In this document: positions 8,699-16,738 of the stretch, piece by piece | Layout of the letters: every line of letters begins with the position of its first letter | Position numbering within the stretch: the stretch's first letter is position 1 | Source of the DNA: JBCBUE01 sp039818285 | GTDB taxonomy: Bacteria > Planctomycetota > Phycisphaerae > Phycisphaerales > Phycisphaeraceae | Reading direction: 5' to 3' | DNA length: 59,967 nucleotides | Assembly: GCA_039818285.1 (NCBI GenBank) | Contig: JBCBUE010000014.1 | Coordinates: 1 to 59,967, forward strand | Program-made: the position numbers and the translations under genes | Notes under the pieces: generated by a model | Databases searched by the model: none | What the model was told of the DNA's origin: nothing | Seen by the model: only the letters and a program-made list of their open reading frames with translations

Positions 8699-9151
8699 TC
8701 AGTCGGTTGCCGGGGCGCCGGCGGCGCTCAGGCGTCCGTAGATCGCTCGCTCGGGGGCCGACCAGGCGGCGGAGGTCTTGAAGTGGAGCAGGAACTGCAG
8801 CGGATGCTGGTTGTCGAAGTCGATGACGAACGCTCTTTCCGAAGGGTCGATGGCCTCGTCGATGCATAGAAAGTCCCGAGGCGTAGGTTGCGGGTGCATG
8901 CGCAGGGCCAGGCTCATCGCTTCCTCGGCGGTGACCTCGTCGAGCGTGATCCCGGGCGGGGCGGCGCCGCCGATCTCGACGGCGACGCTCGACCGGTCGA
9001 GCCCCATCGCCTGGGCGTAACGGTCGAGCTTGAGACCGCCGAACCGGCTGGCCTCGGAGGCTTGAGTCGACTCGGCGGCGAACGCGACGGCCGCGAGACC
9101 CAGAAGAGAGCGCAAGGCGGCGATCTTCGGCGAAACAGAGCGTTCAATCGT
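8699..9151 (-). pseudogene. Decayed, internally deleted DUF4838 paralogue
   Basis: This frame is a shrunken copy of the gene at 97-3405. It opens with ACG ATT GAA CGC where the intact gene has ATG ATT GAA CGT, so the original start codon appears mutated (TIERS against MIERS). Three blocks follow in the same order as in the intact protein: LDRYAQAMGLD (intact 39-49), IGGAAPPGIT (147-156) and TAEEAMSLALRMHPQ (about 740-754), joined without the roughly 95 and 580 residues that should lie between. The catalytic domain is gone. A TTG at 9115 could still start a 138-residue exported product, so weak expression cannot be excluded. Confidence 0.75.
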
Positions 9152-9334
9152 GGCCGCAAGCGACTCAGCCCGGTCGGTCCGCGTCTACGCCATTCACGGC
9201 GGTTCAACACGCCGTCTCGGCCGATCCCGGGGGGCAACGCCGAGGCTTGATGACGCGGGCTGGCTACTAGGTCGCGTCCCGATCGGCCCGGCCGTATGCT
9301 CTTGGCGTCCCCTCTCTTTTGAAAGCCCCCCTAC

Positions 9335-10366
9335 ATGTCTGATCTCACTGCCGCGGGCGCGGCCCGTCCCCGGCGCGGCGGTATCGTTTGGCGCGATCTC
9401 GACTGGCCCGTGATCGCCGCCATTGCCGGTATTCACGTGGTCGCGCTGCTGGCCGTGCTCCCCGTCTTCTTCTCCTGGTCGGGGCTGGCGCTGTTTGTCG
9501 GGCTCGGGTGGCTGACGATCGGCCTGGGCATCGGGCTCTGCTATCACCGCCTGCTGACGCACCGCTCATTCAAGACACCCAAGTGGCTGGAGTACGCGCT
9601 CACGGTCATCGCCTGCCTCAACTGGCAGGGCGGGCCGTTGAGCTGGATCGGCACCCACCGCCTGCATCACAAGCACTCCGACCACGACCACGATCCTCAC
9701 TCCCCTCAACACGGCTTCACCTGGTCGCACATCACCTGGGCCCTGCACCGGCGGATCGACGGCATCGATGGCAAGTCCGCCGCCAAGGACCTGGCGCGCG
9801 ACCCGATCATGAAGAAGCTCGACGATTGGCACGGCCTGCCCAACGTCCTGCTGGCGATCGTGCTCTTCGCGATCGGTACCTTGATCGGCGGGTGGTGGCT
9901 CGGGGCGTCGTGGGTCGTGTGGGGCGTGGCCTTGCGCACGGTCGTCGTGTTTCACGCGACGTGGTTCGTCAACTCGGCCTCGCACACCTGGGGCTACCAG
10001 AACTACGAGGACACCGGCGACCACTCGACCAACCTCGGCTGGGTGGCGCTATTGACCCTCGGCGAGGGGTGGCACAACAACCATCACGCGCACCCGCGTT
10101 CCGCGGCCCACGGGCTGCGTTGGTGGGAGGTCGACCTCACCTATTGGACGATCAAGGCGATGTCATGGGTCGGGCTGGCGTGGGACTTGAAGCACGTGGA
10201 GCCCGAGCAGATGCCCCAGGCGGTCAAGGCCCGCGAGGCCGAGGCGGCCGCGGCGGCGAAGCGACGCGAAGAGTTGCTGGCGAGCGTGACCGAGGCCGCC
10301 AGCGAAGCGGCGAGCCGAGCCAAGCAAGCGGTGAGCGGCCGACGGATCGCTCGCTCGGGCGGCTGA
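9335..10366 (+). CDS. Acyl-CoA/acyl-lipid delta-9 fatty acid desaturase
   Basis: Integral membrane di-iron desaturase of 343 residues that would introduce a cis double bond into fatty acyl chains to adjust membrane fluidity. The three histidine boxes are present in order: HRLLTH, HRLHH and HNNHH, with hydrophobic pairs between them (GLALFVGLGWLTIGLGIGL; LLAIVLFAIGTLIGGWWLG). The motif around the third box, GEGWHNNHHAHPRSA, is typical of the stearoyl-CoA desaturase type. The C-terminal 55 residues are a charged Ala/Glu/Arg-rich helix. It converges with hisS, 9 bases away, and is preceded by a 180-base gap with no gene. Confidence 0.93.
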   Translation: MSDLTAAGAARPRRGGIVWRDLDWPVIAAIAGIHVVALLAVLPVFFSWSGLALFVGLGWLTIGLGIGLCYHRLLTHRSFKTPKWLEYALTVIACLNWQGGPLSWIGTHRLHHKHSDHDHDPHSPQHGFTWSHITWALHRRIDGIDGKSAAKDLARDPIMKKLDDWHGLPNVLLAIVLFAIGTLIGGWWLGASWVVWGVALRTVVVFHATWFVNSASHTWGYQNYEDTGDHSTNLGWVALLTLGEGWHNNHHAHPRSAAHGLRWWEVDLTYWTIKAMSWVGLAWDLKHVEPEQMPQAVKAREAEAAAAAKRREELLASVTEAASEAASRAKQAVSGRRIARSGG

Positions 10367-10375
10367 GACCCGGCG

Positions 10376-11659
10376 CTACCGGATCGCGTTCACGAGCTCA
10401 TCGGCGTTGATCGGTGCCTGCTCGCCGGTGTCGAGGTCTTTGAGCTCGAGGCGATCGGCGTTGACGATCAGCGCAAAGCGAGCGCGGCAGGCGGCCGCGT
10501 CCTTGAGCAGCTTGCCGACGTTGCGGGTGGCTTTGTAGGACTGGCGCGCGTGCAGGCCGTCGCGGCGGAGGCGGGCGGCGAGCCGGGTGGCGCGTCGGTG
10601 GGCGTCGTCGGCCGCGGCGATCACGAAGACGTCGGGGCGGGGCAGGACGTGGTCGGGGATCAGGCCCTTGTCGTGCAGGACGTTGGTGAGGACGACGTCG
10701 CCCATGCCGAAGCCGACGGCCGGGGTGGCCGGGCCGCCGAAGAGCTCGATGAGCTTGTCGTAGCGGCCGCCACCGGCGAGGGCGCGTTCGACGCCGGTGG
10801 CCTCGTGGACCTCGAAGACGGTTCCGGTGTAATACGCTAGGCCGCGGACGATGCCCAGGTCGTACTCGCACCAGTCGGTGAGGCCGAAGTCGGCGAGCGT
10901 CTCGTCGAGTGCCTCCAGCTCCGACAGATCGGCGTCGTTGCCGAGGGTCGACCGCAGGGCGTCGAGCCCGCCGCCGGCCGAGAACTTCATGCGGCAGATC
11001 TGGTCCAGCCGGGTGACCTGCGTGGCGTCAAGGCCGAGCTTGGCGGCCTCTTTGTTGAACTCGGCGTCGTCGAGCTTGGCGCGGCGGTCGAGCAGGTCGA
11101 AGGCGTCGAGGACGCGGTCGTCGGGGACGCCGAGCTTGAGGAGGATGGCCCTTGCGGTGTCGCGGTGGCTGATCTTGACGCGGACCTGATCGGGCGTGAG
11201 CCCGAGCTCGGCGAGCAGGTCGATCGCCAGCGCGATGCACTCGGCGTCGGCGACCGGCGAGTCGAGGCCGAGGACGTCGGCGTTCCACTGCAGGAACTCG
11301 CGGAGCCGCCCGCGCTGAGGCCGCTCGGCCCGGCAGAGGTTGGGCGTGCAGAACCACTTGATGGGCTTGGGCAGGCTGTTGGCCCGTTCGGCGACCATGC
11401 GCGCGAGGGTGGGGGTGAACTCGGGGCGGATGGCAAAGTCGGTCGTGCCCTGGTCGCGGCGGAAGCTGAACAGCTCGGAGACGATGCCCTCGCCGGACTT
11501 GACCTTGTAGAGGTCGAGCTTCTCGAAGATCGGCCCGTCGACCTGCTCGAAGCCGTGGCGGACCGAGACGCGTCGCCAGGCGTCGAGGAGGTGCTGCTGC
11601 CACGCCATGTCGGCGGGGAAGAAGTCGCGGGTGCCTTTGGGGGGCTGGATCTTGGGCAT
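10376..11659 (-). CDS. hisS: Histidyl-tRNA synthetase
   Basis: Charges tRNA-His with histidine in the cytoplasm. The 427-residue length is normal. Visible class II features are GTRDFFP at the N-terminus (motif 1 region), PEFTPTLARM, the motif 2 loop RAERPQRGRLREF, the histidine-specific IVRGLAYYTGTVFE and motif 3 GGGRYD. The C-terminal anticodon-binding domain (about 330-425) includes DVFVIAAADDA and LRRDGLHARQSYK. Motif 2 continues LQWNADVLG where many enzymes have HQFDVDVIG. It follows the methyltransferase gene by 13 bases on the same strand and is probably co-transcribed with it. Confidence 0.96.
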   Translation of the reverse strand: MPKIQPPKGTRDFFPADMAWQQHLLDAWRRVSVRHGFEQVDGPIFEKLDLYKVKSGEGIVSELFSFRRDQGTTDFAIRPEFTPTLARMVAERANSLPKPIKWFCTPNLCRAERPQRGRLREFLQWNADVLGLDSPVADAECIALAIDLLAELGLTPDQVRVKISHRDTARAILLKLGVPDDRVLDAFDLLDRRAKLDDAEFNKEAAKLGLDATQVTRLDQICRMKFSAGGGLDALRSTLGNDADLSELEALDETLADFGLTDWCEYDLGIVRGLAYYTGTVFEVHEATGVERALAGGGRYDKLIELFGGPATPAVGFGMGDVVLTNVLHDKGLIPDHVLPRPDVFVIAAADDAHRRATRLAARLRRDGLHARQSYKATRNVGKLLKDAAACRARFALIVNADRLELKDLDTGEQAPINADELVNAIR

Positions 11660-11672
11660 GAGGCCCCGCAGG

Positions 11673-12521
11673 TTACCGCTCGCGGCGCACGGCGGTGAGA
11701 TAGGCGATCCACGACGGGTCCGCGGGGGCGGTCTCGACCTTCTTCCAGTCGCCGCTGCCCTCGCCGTCGTCGTCTTCCTGCTCCCAGTAGACGTTGGTCT
11801 CGTCGAAGCCGGCCTCGTGCAGCAGCTCGATCACCTCGGGGATGGTCCAGAACCGCCACTCGTAGGTGAACGCTTTTTCGAGGGCCGAGCCGTCGGGGAA
11901 GCGGAAGTGGATGTGGAAGGTCGCGTCGGCGGTGACGGGGTTGTGGCTGGCCTGTTCCCAGACGTACTTGAAGCGTTTCTTGCCCTTGCCGTAGGAGCGG
12001 ACGTCTTCGTGCTCCTCGATGTAGCAGTCGCCGCCGCCCATCATGTCGAGGACCATGACGCCGCTCTTGGCGAGGTTCATGCGGGCCTTGCGGAAGTACT
12101 CGCGGAGCTCGTCGCGGGTCTTGAAGATCCAGAACGAGAAGTTCTGCGCGGCGAGCACGTCGACCTTGGTGCGCAAGACCTTGCGCACGTCGTCCTGCAC
12201 GAGGGTGACGCGGGACCGCTGGTCGTCGGTGAGCTCGCTGAGGTAGTGCTCGCGGCCGTAGTCGAGGGTCGGGCCGTCGAGGTCGACGCCGAGGGCGGTG
12301 CGGTTCTTCTTGGACTTGACCCACTCGCAGCAGATCTTGAACGTGCCGCAGAAGTCCTCGCGGAGGCTGGTGGGCTTTTTGCCGAACTCTTCCTTGAAGA
12401 CCTGCTCGAAGAAATCGACCTCGTGCTCGGCGTCCTGGACGCTGGCGAGGTAGAGGGCGTGCTTGTCGGCCTGGTCGGCGAGGGTCGGTTCTTTGGCTGC
12501 TTTGGCTTTGCCTTTGGGCAT
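11673..12521 (-). CDS. Class I SAM-dependent methyltransferase
   Basis: Predicted cytoplasmic methyltransferase of 282 residues with unknown substrate. The Rossmann-like core shows EDFCGTFKICCEW (motif I region), ALGVDLDG (acidic residue after strand 2), VTLVQDDVRKV and VMVLDMMGGG. The N-terminus is Lys/Ala-rich and the C-terminal part has an acidic stretch (EQEDDDGEGSGDW). I use the ATG at 12521 (MPKGKAK); another at 12533 is four codons earlier. It is 13 bases upstream of hisS and divergent from the FAD oxidoreductase gene, with about 40 bases between the starts. Confidence 0.8.
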   Translation of the reverse strand: MPKGKAKAAKEPTLADQADKHALYLASVQDAEHEVDFFEQVFKEEFGKKPTSLREDFCGTFKICCEWVKSKKNRTALGVDLDGPTLDYGREHYLSELTDDQRSRVTLVQDDVRKVLRTKVDVLAAQNFSFWIFKTRDELREYFRKARMNLAKSGVMVLDMMGGGDCYIEEHEDVRSYGKGKKRFKYVWEQASHNPVTADATFHIHFRFPDGSALEKAFTYEWRFWTIPEVIELLHEAGFDETNVYWEQEDDDGEGSGDWKKVETAPADPSWIAYLTAVRRER

Positions 12522-12562
12522 GGGGCGGAGCATAGCGGTGAGGGGCGTGATACGCTCGAAGC

Positions 12563-13963
12563 GTGACGGTCGACCGGGCGACAGAAGTCAATGACGTGCA
12601 TTCACGGCTCAACGCGACGCGAGTCGCCGAGGTGCTGTGCCCCGCGTCGGTCGATGAGTTGATCGATCGCGTCCGGGCGTTTCACTTGGCGGGTCGATCG
12701 GTCTGCGTCTCGGGCGGGCGTCACGCGATGGGCGGCCAGCAGTTCGCGGCGGGCGAGGTGTTGGTCGATGTCCGAGGGCTCGATCGGCTTGTCGCGTTCG
12801 ACGCCGAGGTCGGCCACGCGACCTTCGAGGCCGGGGCGCAGTGGCCGGGGGTGATCCGTCAGCTGCACGATGCTCAGGGATCGGGCATCCGTTGGGGCAT
12901 CCGTCAGAAGCAGACCGGCGCGGACGACTTGACCCTCGCGGGCGCCGTGTCGGCGAACGTGCACGGCCGGGGCTTGATGATGGGGCCGATCGTCGACGAC
13001 ATCGAGGCGCTCGAGGTGTTGGATGTCGACGGCGAGGTGATGCGGTGTTCGCGCGACGAGAACGCCGAGCGGTTTGCGTTGGTGATCGGCGGGTACGGGC
13101 TGTTCGGCGTGATCCTCACCGTGACGCTGCGGCTGGGGCCTCGGCGGGCGTTGCGCCGGCGAGTCGACGTGCTCGACATCGACGAGGCGATCCCGGCGGT
13201 GCGGCGCCGGGCGGCGGATGGTTGCGTGTACGGCGATTTCCAGTACGCGATCGCGCCCGATGACGCCGACTTCCTGAGGCGGGGCGTCTGCGCGTGCTAC
13301 GCGCCGTCGGACACCGCGCCGCCCGAGGACGATCCGTCTCGGAAGCTCACCCGCGAGGACTGGGCACGGCTGATGAGCCTGGCGGCGCGCGACAAGCGAG
13401 CGGCCTTCGACGCCTACGCGATGCACTACCTCTCGACCCACGGCCGATGCTATTGGTCGGACGAGATGCAGTTGAGCGCGTACCTGCCGAGCTACGACGC
13501 GTTTCTCCAGGGGGCGACCGGCGGCGTCACGGATGAGACGCTGATGATCGGCGAGCAGTACGTCCCGCCGGACGATCTGCTCGATTTCCTGGAAGAGGCG
13601 CGGGGGGTGCTTCGGCGGACGGGGGTGGCGGACTTCTACGGCACCATCCGCACGATCCTGCCCGACACGATCAGCTTTTTGCCGTGGGCGAAGAGTCACT
13701 ACGCCTGCGTGATCTTCAATCTGCAGACGCGTCATGACGCGGCGGGGGTCGCTCGATCCAGCGACGCCTTCCGTGGGCTGAACGACGCGGCGTTGCGGCG
13801 TGGCGGGAGCTTCTTTCTGACCTATCACCGCTGGTCGACGCGAGAGCAGATCGAGTTGGCGTACCCGAGGTTTGAGGCGTTTCTCGAACGCAAATCGGCG
13901 ATCGACCCCGACGCTCGGCTGACGAGCGATTGGTATCGGCATCACCTGGCGCTGTTTGGCTAA
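12563..13963 (+). CDS. FAD-binding oxidoreductase (FAD_binding_4/VAO type)
   Basis: Flavin-dependent oxidase or dehydrogenase of 466 residues. The N-terminal FAD domain shows SVCVSGGRHAMGGQQF (residues 46-61), LAGAVSANVHGRG and IGGYGLFGVILTVTLRLGPR, the fold of vanillyl-alcohol-oxidase-type proteins. The C-terminal half should be the substrate domain; it ends with SFFLTYHRWSTREQIELAYPRF, as in several sugar or alditol oxidases. No His/Cys pair for bicovalent FAD is evident. The start is a GTG with weak ribosome site and is uncertain by a few codons. It ends 22 bases before rsmD. The substrate cannot be named from sequence. Confidence 0.82.
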   Translation: MTVDRATEVNDVHSRLNATRVAEVLCPASVDELIDRVRAFHLAGRSVCVSGGRHAMGGQQFAAGEVLVDVRGLDRLVAFDAEVGHATFEAGAQWPGVIRQLHDAQGSGIRWGIRQKQTGADDLTLAGAVSANVHGRGLMMGPIVDDIEALEVLDVDGEVMRCSRDENAERFALVIGGYGLFGVILTVTLRLGPRRALRRRVDVLDIDEAIPAVRRRAADGCVYGDFQYAIAPDDADFLRRGVCACYAPSDTAPPEDDPSRKLTREDWARLMSLAARDKRAAFDAYAMHYLSTHGRCYWSDEMQLSAYLPSYDAFLQGATGGVTDETLMIGEQYVPPDDLLDFLEEARGVLRRTGVADFYGTIRTILPDTISFLPWAKSHYACVIFNLQTRHDAAGVARSSDAFRGLNDAALRRGGSFFLTYHRWSTREQIELAYPRFEAFLERKSAIDPDARLTSDWYRHHLALFG

Positions 13964-13985
13964 GCCGTGGGCTTACCATCGGTGG

Positions 13986-14588
13986 ATGCGGATCATCGCG
14001 GGCGAGCATCGAGGCAGGCGGCTGGCGGGGCCGGCGGACGAGAGGACGACGCGGCCGATCACGGATCGGGTGAAGGAGGCGTTGTTCGATCGACTGACGT
14101 CTTTGGGGTTGTTCGGGGACTTCGAGGCGGGGCCGGTGGCGGACGTGTTCTGCGGGACGGGCTCGATGGGGCTGGAGGCGTTGAGCCGGGGGGCGCGTCG
14201 GTGCGTGTTCGTCGATCGGGACCGGGCGGCGTTGGCGGGGCTGAAGGAGAATGTCGACGCGATGGGGGTGGGGGATCGGTCGGTGGTGGCGGCGGGGGAC
14301 GCGTTGAGCGGGGCGTGGGCGGGCCGGCTGGGCGGGGATCGGGCGGCGGTGGTGTTCGTCGATCCGCCGTACGCGTTGATGGCCGACACGCCGGAGCGGG
14401 TGGGGCGATTGCTGGGGCGGGTGGCGGCGGACGCGTTGCACCCCGAGGGCGTGGTGGTGCTGCGGACGCCGGTGGGGGCGGTGCCGGAGGCGGCGTCGGG
14501 CCTGTCGCGGCTGCGATCGGACCGTTACGGCGGGATGTCGCTGCACCTGTACGAGCGGGCGAGCGGTGGAGCGAGCCGGGCTGATTGA
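13986..14588 (+). CDS. rsmD: 16S rRNA (guanine966-N2)-methyltransferase RsmD
   Basis: Methylates N2 of G966 in 16S rRNA during small-subunit assembly. The 200-residue protein begins MRIIAGEHRGRRL, the standard N-terminus of the family, so the start at 13986 is preferred to a frame opening ten codons earlier. RPITDRVKEALFD is the conserved RPT-type helix, DVFCGTGSMGLEALSRGA is the SAM-binding motif I and VFVDPPYAL is the catalytic (D/N)PPY motif. It follows the FAD oxidoreductase gene closely, and its stop codon overlaps the -35 box of the tRNA-Asp promoter. Confidence 0.93.
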   Translation: MRIIAGEHRGRRLAGPADERTTRPITDRVKEALFDRLTSLGLFGDFEAGPVADVFCGTGSMGLEALSRGARRCVFVDRDRAALAGLKENVDAMGVGDRSVVAAGDALSGAWAGRLGGDRAAVVFVDPPYALMADTPERVGRLLGRVAADALHPEGVVVLRTPVGAVPEAASGLSRLRSDRYGGMSLHLYERASGGASRAD

Positions 14589-14612
14589 CAGGCGGGGGTC
14601 GCGCGTTAGACT
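14585..14612 (+). promoter_or_regulatory. Promoter of tRNA-Asp
   Basis: A perfect TTGACA (14585-14590) and TAGACT (14607-14612) are separated by 16 bases. Transcription would start near 14619, giving a leader of about 40 bases before the tRNA. The -35 box overlaps the rsmD stop codon. Confidence 0.7.
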
Positions 14613-14659
14613 TCCCGGCTCGCTGAGAAGCGTCCGAATGCTGCCCAAACGGGTGTTTT

Positions 14660-14733
14660 GGGAGCGTAGCTCAATTGGTTAGAGCATCGGACTGTCGATC
14701 CGAAGGTTGCGGGTTCGAGCCCCGTCGCTCTCG
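14660..14733 (+). tRNA. tRNA-Asp (anticodon GTC)
   Basis: Full cloverleaf of 74 bases. The acceptor stem GGGAGCG pairs with CGCTCTC (one G-U), followed by discriminator G. The D arm is AGCTCAATTGGTTAGAGC, the anticodon stem TCGGA/TCCGA encloses CTGTCGA with anticodon GTC at 14694-14696, and the T arm contains GGTTCGAGCCC. CCA is not encoded. It has its own promoter and a strong terminator directly behind it. Confidence 0.97.
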
Positions 14734-14744
14734 CTTTTTCAGCC

Positions 14745-14774
14745 AAAAACCCGCCTGCTCAGGGCGGGTTTTTT
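14745..14774 (+). terminator. Rho-independent terminator after tRNA-Asp
   Basis: CCCGCC (14750-14755) pairs with GGCGGG (14763-14768), extended by five A-T pairs from the preceding A run, and is followed by a T tract to 14774. It lies 11 bases after the tRNA 3' end and is the clearest intrinsic terminator in the window. Confidence 0.9.
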
Positions 14775-14965
14775 GATTCCCGACCGTCCAGTGATTATCG
14801 GGTCCGCCTCGGTGCGCGGGTCGGTCTGTGCCGGTTAATCGGGCGGGCTTAGGTTTGTTACCGATGTCGAGGAATTGTGGTGACAACAGTCGGGCACCTG
14901 GCGATTCGATACAGAGAAACCGGGTGTGAGAACTGGGCCGGGAGGAGGAGTCCTAGGGGCCGCTC

Positions 14966-16084
14966 ATGATGAATCTGTCCGACAAGACTCTCGACACGCT
15001 GCGACTTTCGCCTCGGCAGATCGAATCGCTGCTGGACGAATTGCAGCAGCCCCGCTTCACCGATTCCGCTGGTCATGCGAACCGCGAGAGCGAGCGGTTC
15101 TTTTTTACCGAACTCAGCGGCGTGCCGTTGGACATCGTGCACCCCGGGGGGTCGGACGCGCGGTTCTCGGTGATCCCGACCGACCTGAGCGCCACGGGCA
15201 TGGGCCTGCTGCACGGCGGGTTCCTGCACCGCGGGACGCCGGTGGTCGCGACGCTGTCGGATATGCAAGGCTCGCAGCGCCGGATCGAGGGGCACGTCAC
15301 GCAGTGCCTGCTTCATTCCGGCCGGGTCCACCGCATTGGCGTCGTGTTCGACGATCCGATCGAGTTGAGTGACTTCCTGCGGCTGGACGACCAGGGCAAT
15401 GAGACGATGCAGGGCCGGGTGTTGCACCTGGACGACTCGAGCGACTTCCGCCGGGTCTTCAAGCATCACTGCGAGAAGATCGGCGTCACGGTCACGGAAG
15501 CAGAGACCGTGGATGAGGCGATGAAGGCGGTCGGCGCTTCGGGTTTTGGCGTGGCGTACATCGATCTTCACCTGGACGAAGGCGACGGGTTGGAGGCGTT
15601 GGAGCGGCTGCGCGAGGCGGGGTACGAAGGCCCGGCGGTCCTGCTGACGGGCGACGAGAGCCAGGACGTGGCCGATCGGGCTCGGGCGGCGGGGATGGCG
15701 CAGGTGCTGATCAAGCCGGTGATGCCCGACGCGATCCGCTCCAGCTTGGCGCGTCACCTCGAGGGCGAGGACACGGACGCCACGCCGATCGTGTCGTCGA
15801 TGTGGGAGGAGACCGACCTGCGCCCGATGATCGAGCGACTGGTCGGCGGCCTGACGGATCGGGTGGCCGAACTGACGATGCTGATTCAGTCGGACGACGC
15901 GGGCTGGCGTGCGACGTGCCGCGATCTCAAGAGCGAGGTCGGTGTTTGCGGATTCGCCGAGCTGTCGGAGCTGTTCCGTCAGGTCGAGGCCGTGAGCGAC
16001 GCGAGCGATCAGTCGGTAGCGGACACGCTGCGACAGGTCGAGGGGATGGTCAAGCGGATTCAGACGGGCATTCAGCCGGGCTGA
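14966..16084 (+). CDS. PilZ-receiver protein with degenerate HPt-like C-terminus
   Basis: Predicted cytoplasmic signalling protein of 372 residues. About 42-130 resemble a PilZ domain (DLSATGMGLLHGG), which in other proteins binds cyclic di-GMP, though the RxxxR part is not evident. Residues 150-265 are a receiver domain with acidic pair Asp156/Asp157, phospho-acceptor Asp200 (YIDLHLDEGD), Thr228 and Lys250 (LIKPV). Residues 275-365 are helical and resemble a histidine phosphotransfer domain, but the position of the phosphorylated His is Arg319 (CRDLKSEVG). It therefore probably reads a phosphorylation signal together with a second messenger rather than relaying phosphate. No kinase gene is adjacent. 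GGAGGAGGAG lies 15 bases before the ATG. Confidence 0.8.
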   Translation: MMNLSDKTLDTLRLSPRQIESLLDELQQPRFTDSAGHANRESERFFFTELSGVPLDIVHPGGSDARFSVIPTDLSATGMGLLHGGFLHRGTPVVATLSDMQGSQRRIEGHVTQCLLHSGRVHRIGVVFDDPIELSDFLRLDDQGNETMQGRVLHLDDSSDFRRVFKHHCEKIGVTVTEAETVDEAMKAVGASGFGVAYIDLHLDEGDGLEALERLREAGYEGPAVLLTGDESQDVADRARAAGMAQVLIKPVMPDAIRSSLARHLEGEDTDATPIVSSMWEETDLRPMIERLVGGLTDRVAELTMLIQSDDAGWRATCRDLKSEVGVCGFAELSELFRQVEAVSDASDQSVADTLRQVEGMVKRIQTGIQPG

Positions 16085-16105
16085 GCGGGGCGGGGCGGGC
16101 GATGA

Positions 16106-16738
16106 TCACGCCGAGGTTTCGGCAGCGCGACGGCGTGCCTCGCGACGCTGGCGTCGTTCGTGGCGGACGTGGGCGCGGTGGTGTCGGTAGGCGACGACGC
16201 CGCGTCGTGTGACGGGGTAGGTGATCGCGGCCAGGGGGACGCCGACGATGAACGCGCCGATCCACAGCGGGCCCATGAGGATCGCGCCGAGGTCCCAGAA
16301 GTCGCGCAGGGCCTGGCGGAGCGACGCGAGGTCGAACGGGCTGACGTTCGAGAAGCGGCCCAAAGCGGCGGGCAGGTCGGCGATGGTCTCGCCGGGCCAG
16401 AACAGGGCGCCGACGGCGTAGGTCGCGCCGTAGACGGGGACGATAGTGAGGGGGTTGGAGATCCAGACGGGGATGATGGTGGCGGGCTTGGAGAGCTTGA
16501 AGAGGAAGGCGACGGCCAGCGCAAGGACCATCTGGAAGCCGAAGGTCGGCGTGAACGCGAGAAACACGCCGACGGCGGTGCCCATGGCGATCTGGTGCGG
16601 GGTGGCGCGAAGGGTGACGATCCGGCGGTACCAATAACTCGGCGACCAGACGGACCGGCTGGGCCGCGCGCGAACCGGCGGCGCGTCCGAGGGGCCGGCG
16701 GATGCCGGCGTGGCGGGGCTGGTGGAGGGGGCGGGCAC
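16106..16738 (-). CDS. DUF2062 membrane protein
   Basis: Predicted inner-membrane protein of 210 residues with unknown function. The DUF2062 signature TPHQIAMGTAVGVFLAFTP begins near residue 46 and is followed by hydrophobic segments (VLALAVAFLFKL, IIPVWISNPLTIVPVYGATYA, AILMGPLWIGAFIVGVPLA). The N-terminal 30 residues are Pro/Ser/Ala-rich and the C-terminus is very basic (RRQRREARRRAAE). The start is a GTG that follows the pepA stop codon directly (TAA GTG), so the two genes are probably translationally coupled. Confidence 0.82.
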   Translation of the reverse strand: MPAPSTSPATPASAGPSDAPPVRARPSRSVWSPSYWYRRIVTLRATPHQIAMGTAVGVFLAFTPTFGFQMVLALAVAFLFKLSKPATIIPVWISNPLTIVPVYGATYAVGALFWPGETIADLPAALGRFSNVSPFDLASLRQALRDFWDLGAILMGPLWIGAFIVGVPLAAITYPVTRRGVVAYRHHRAHVRHERRQRREARRRAAETSA

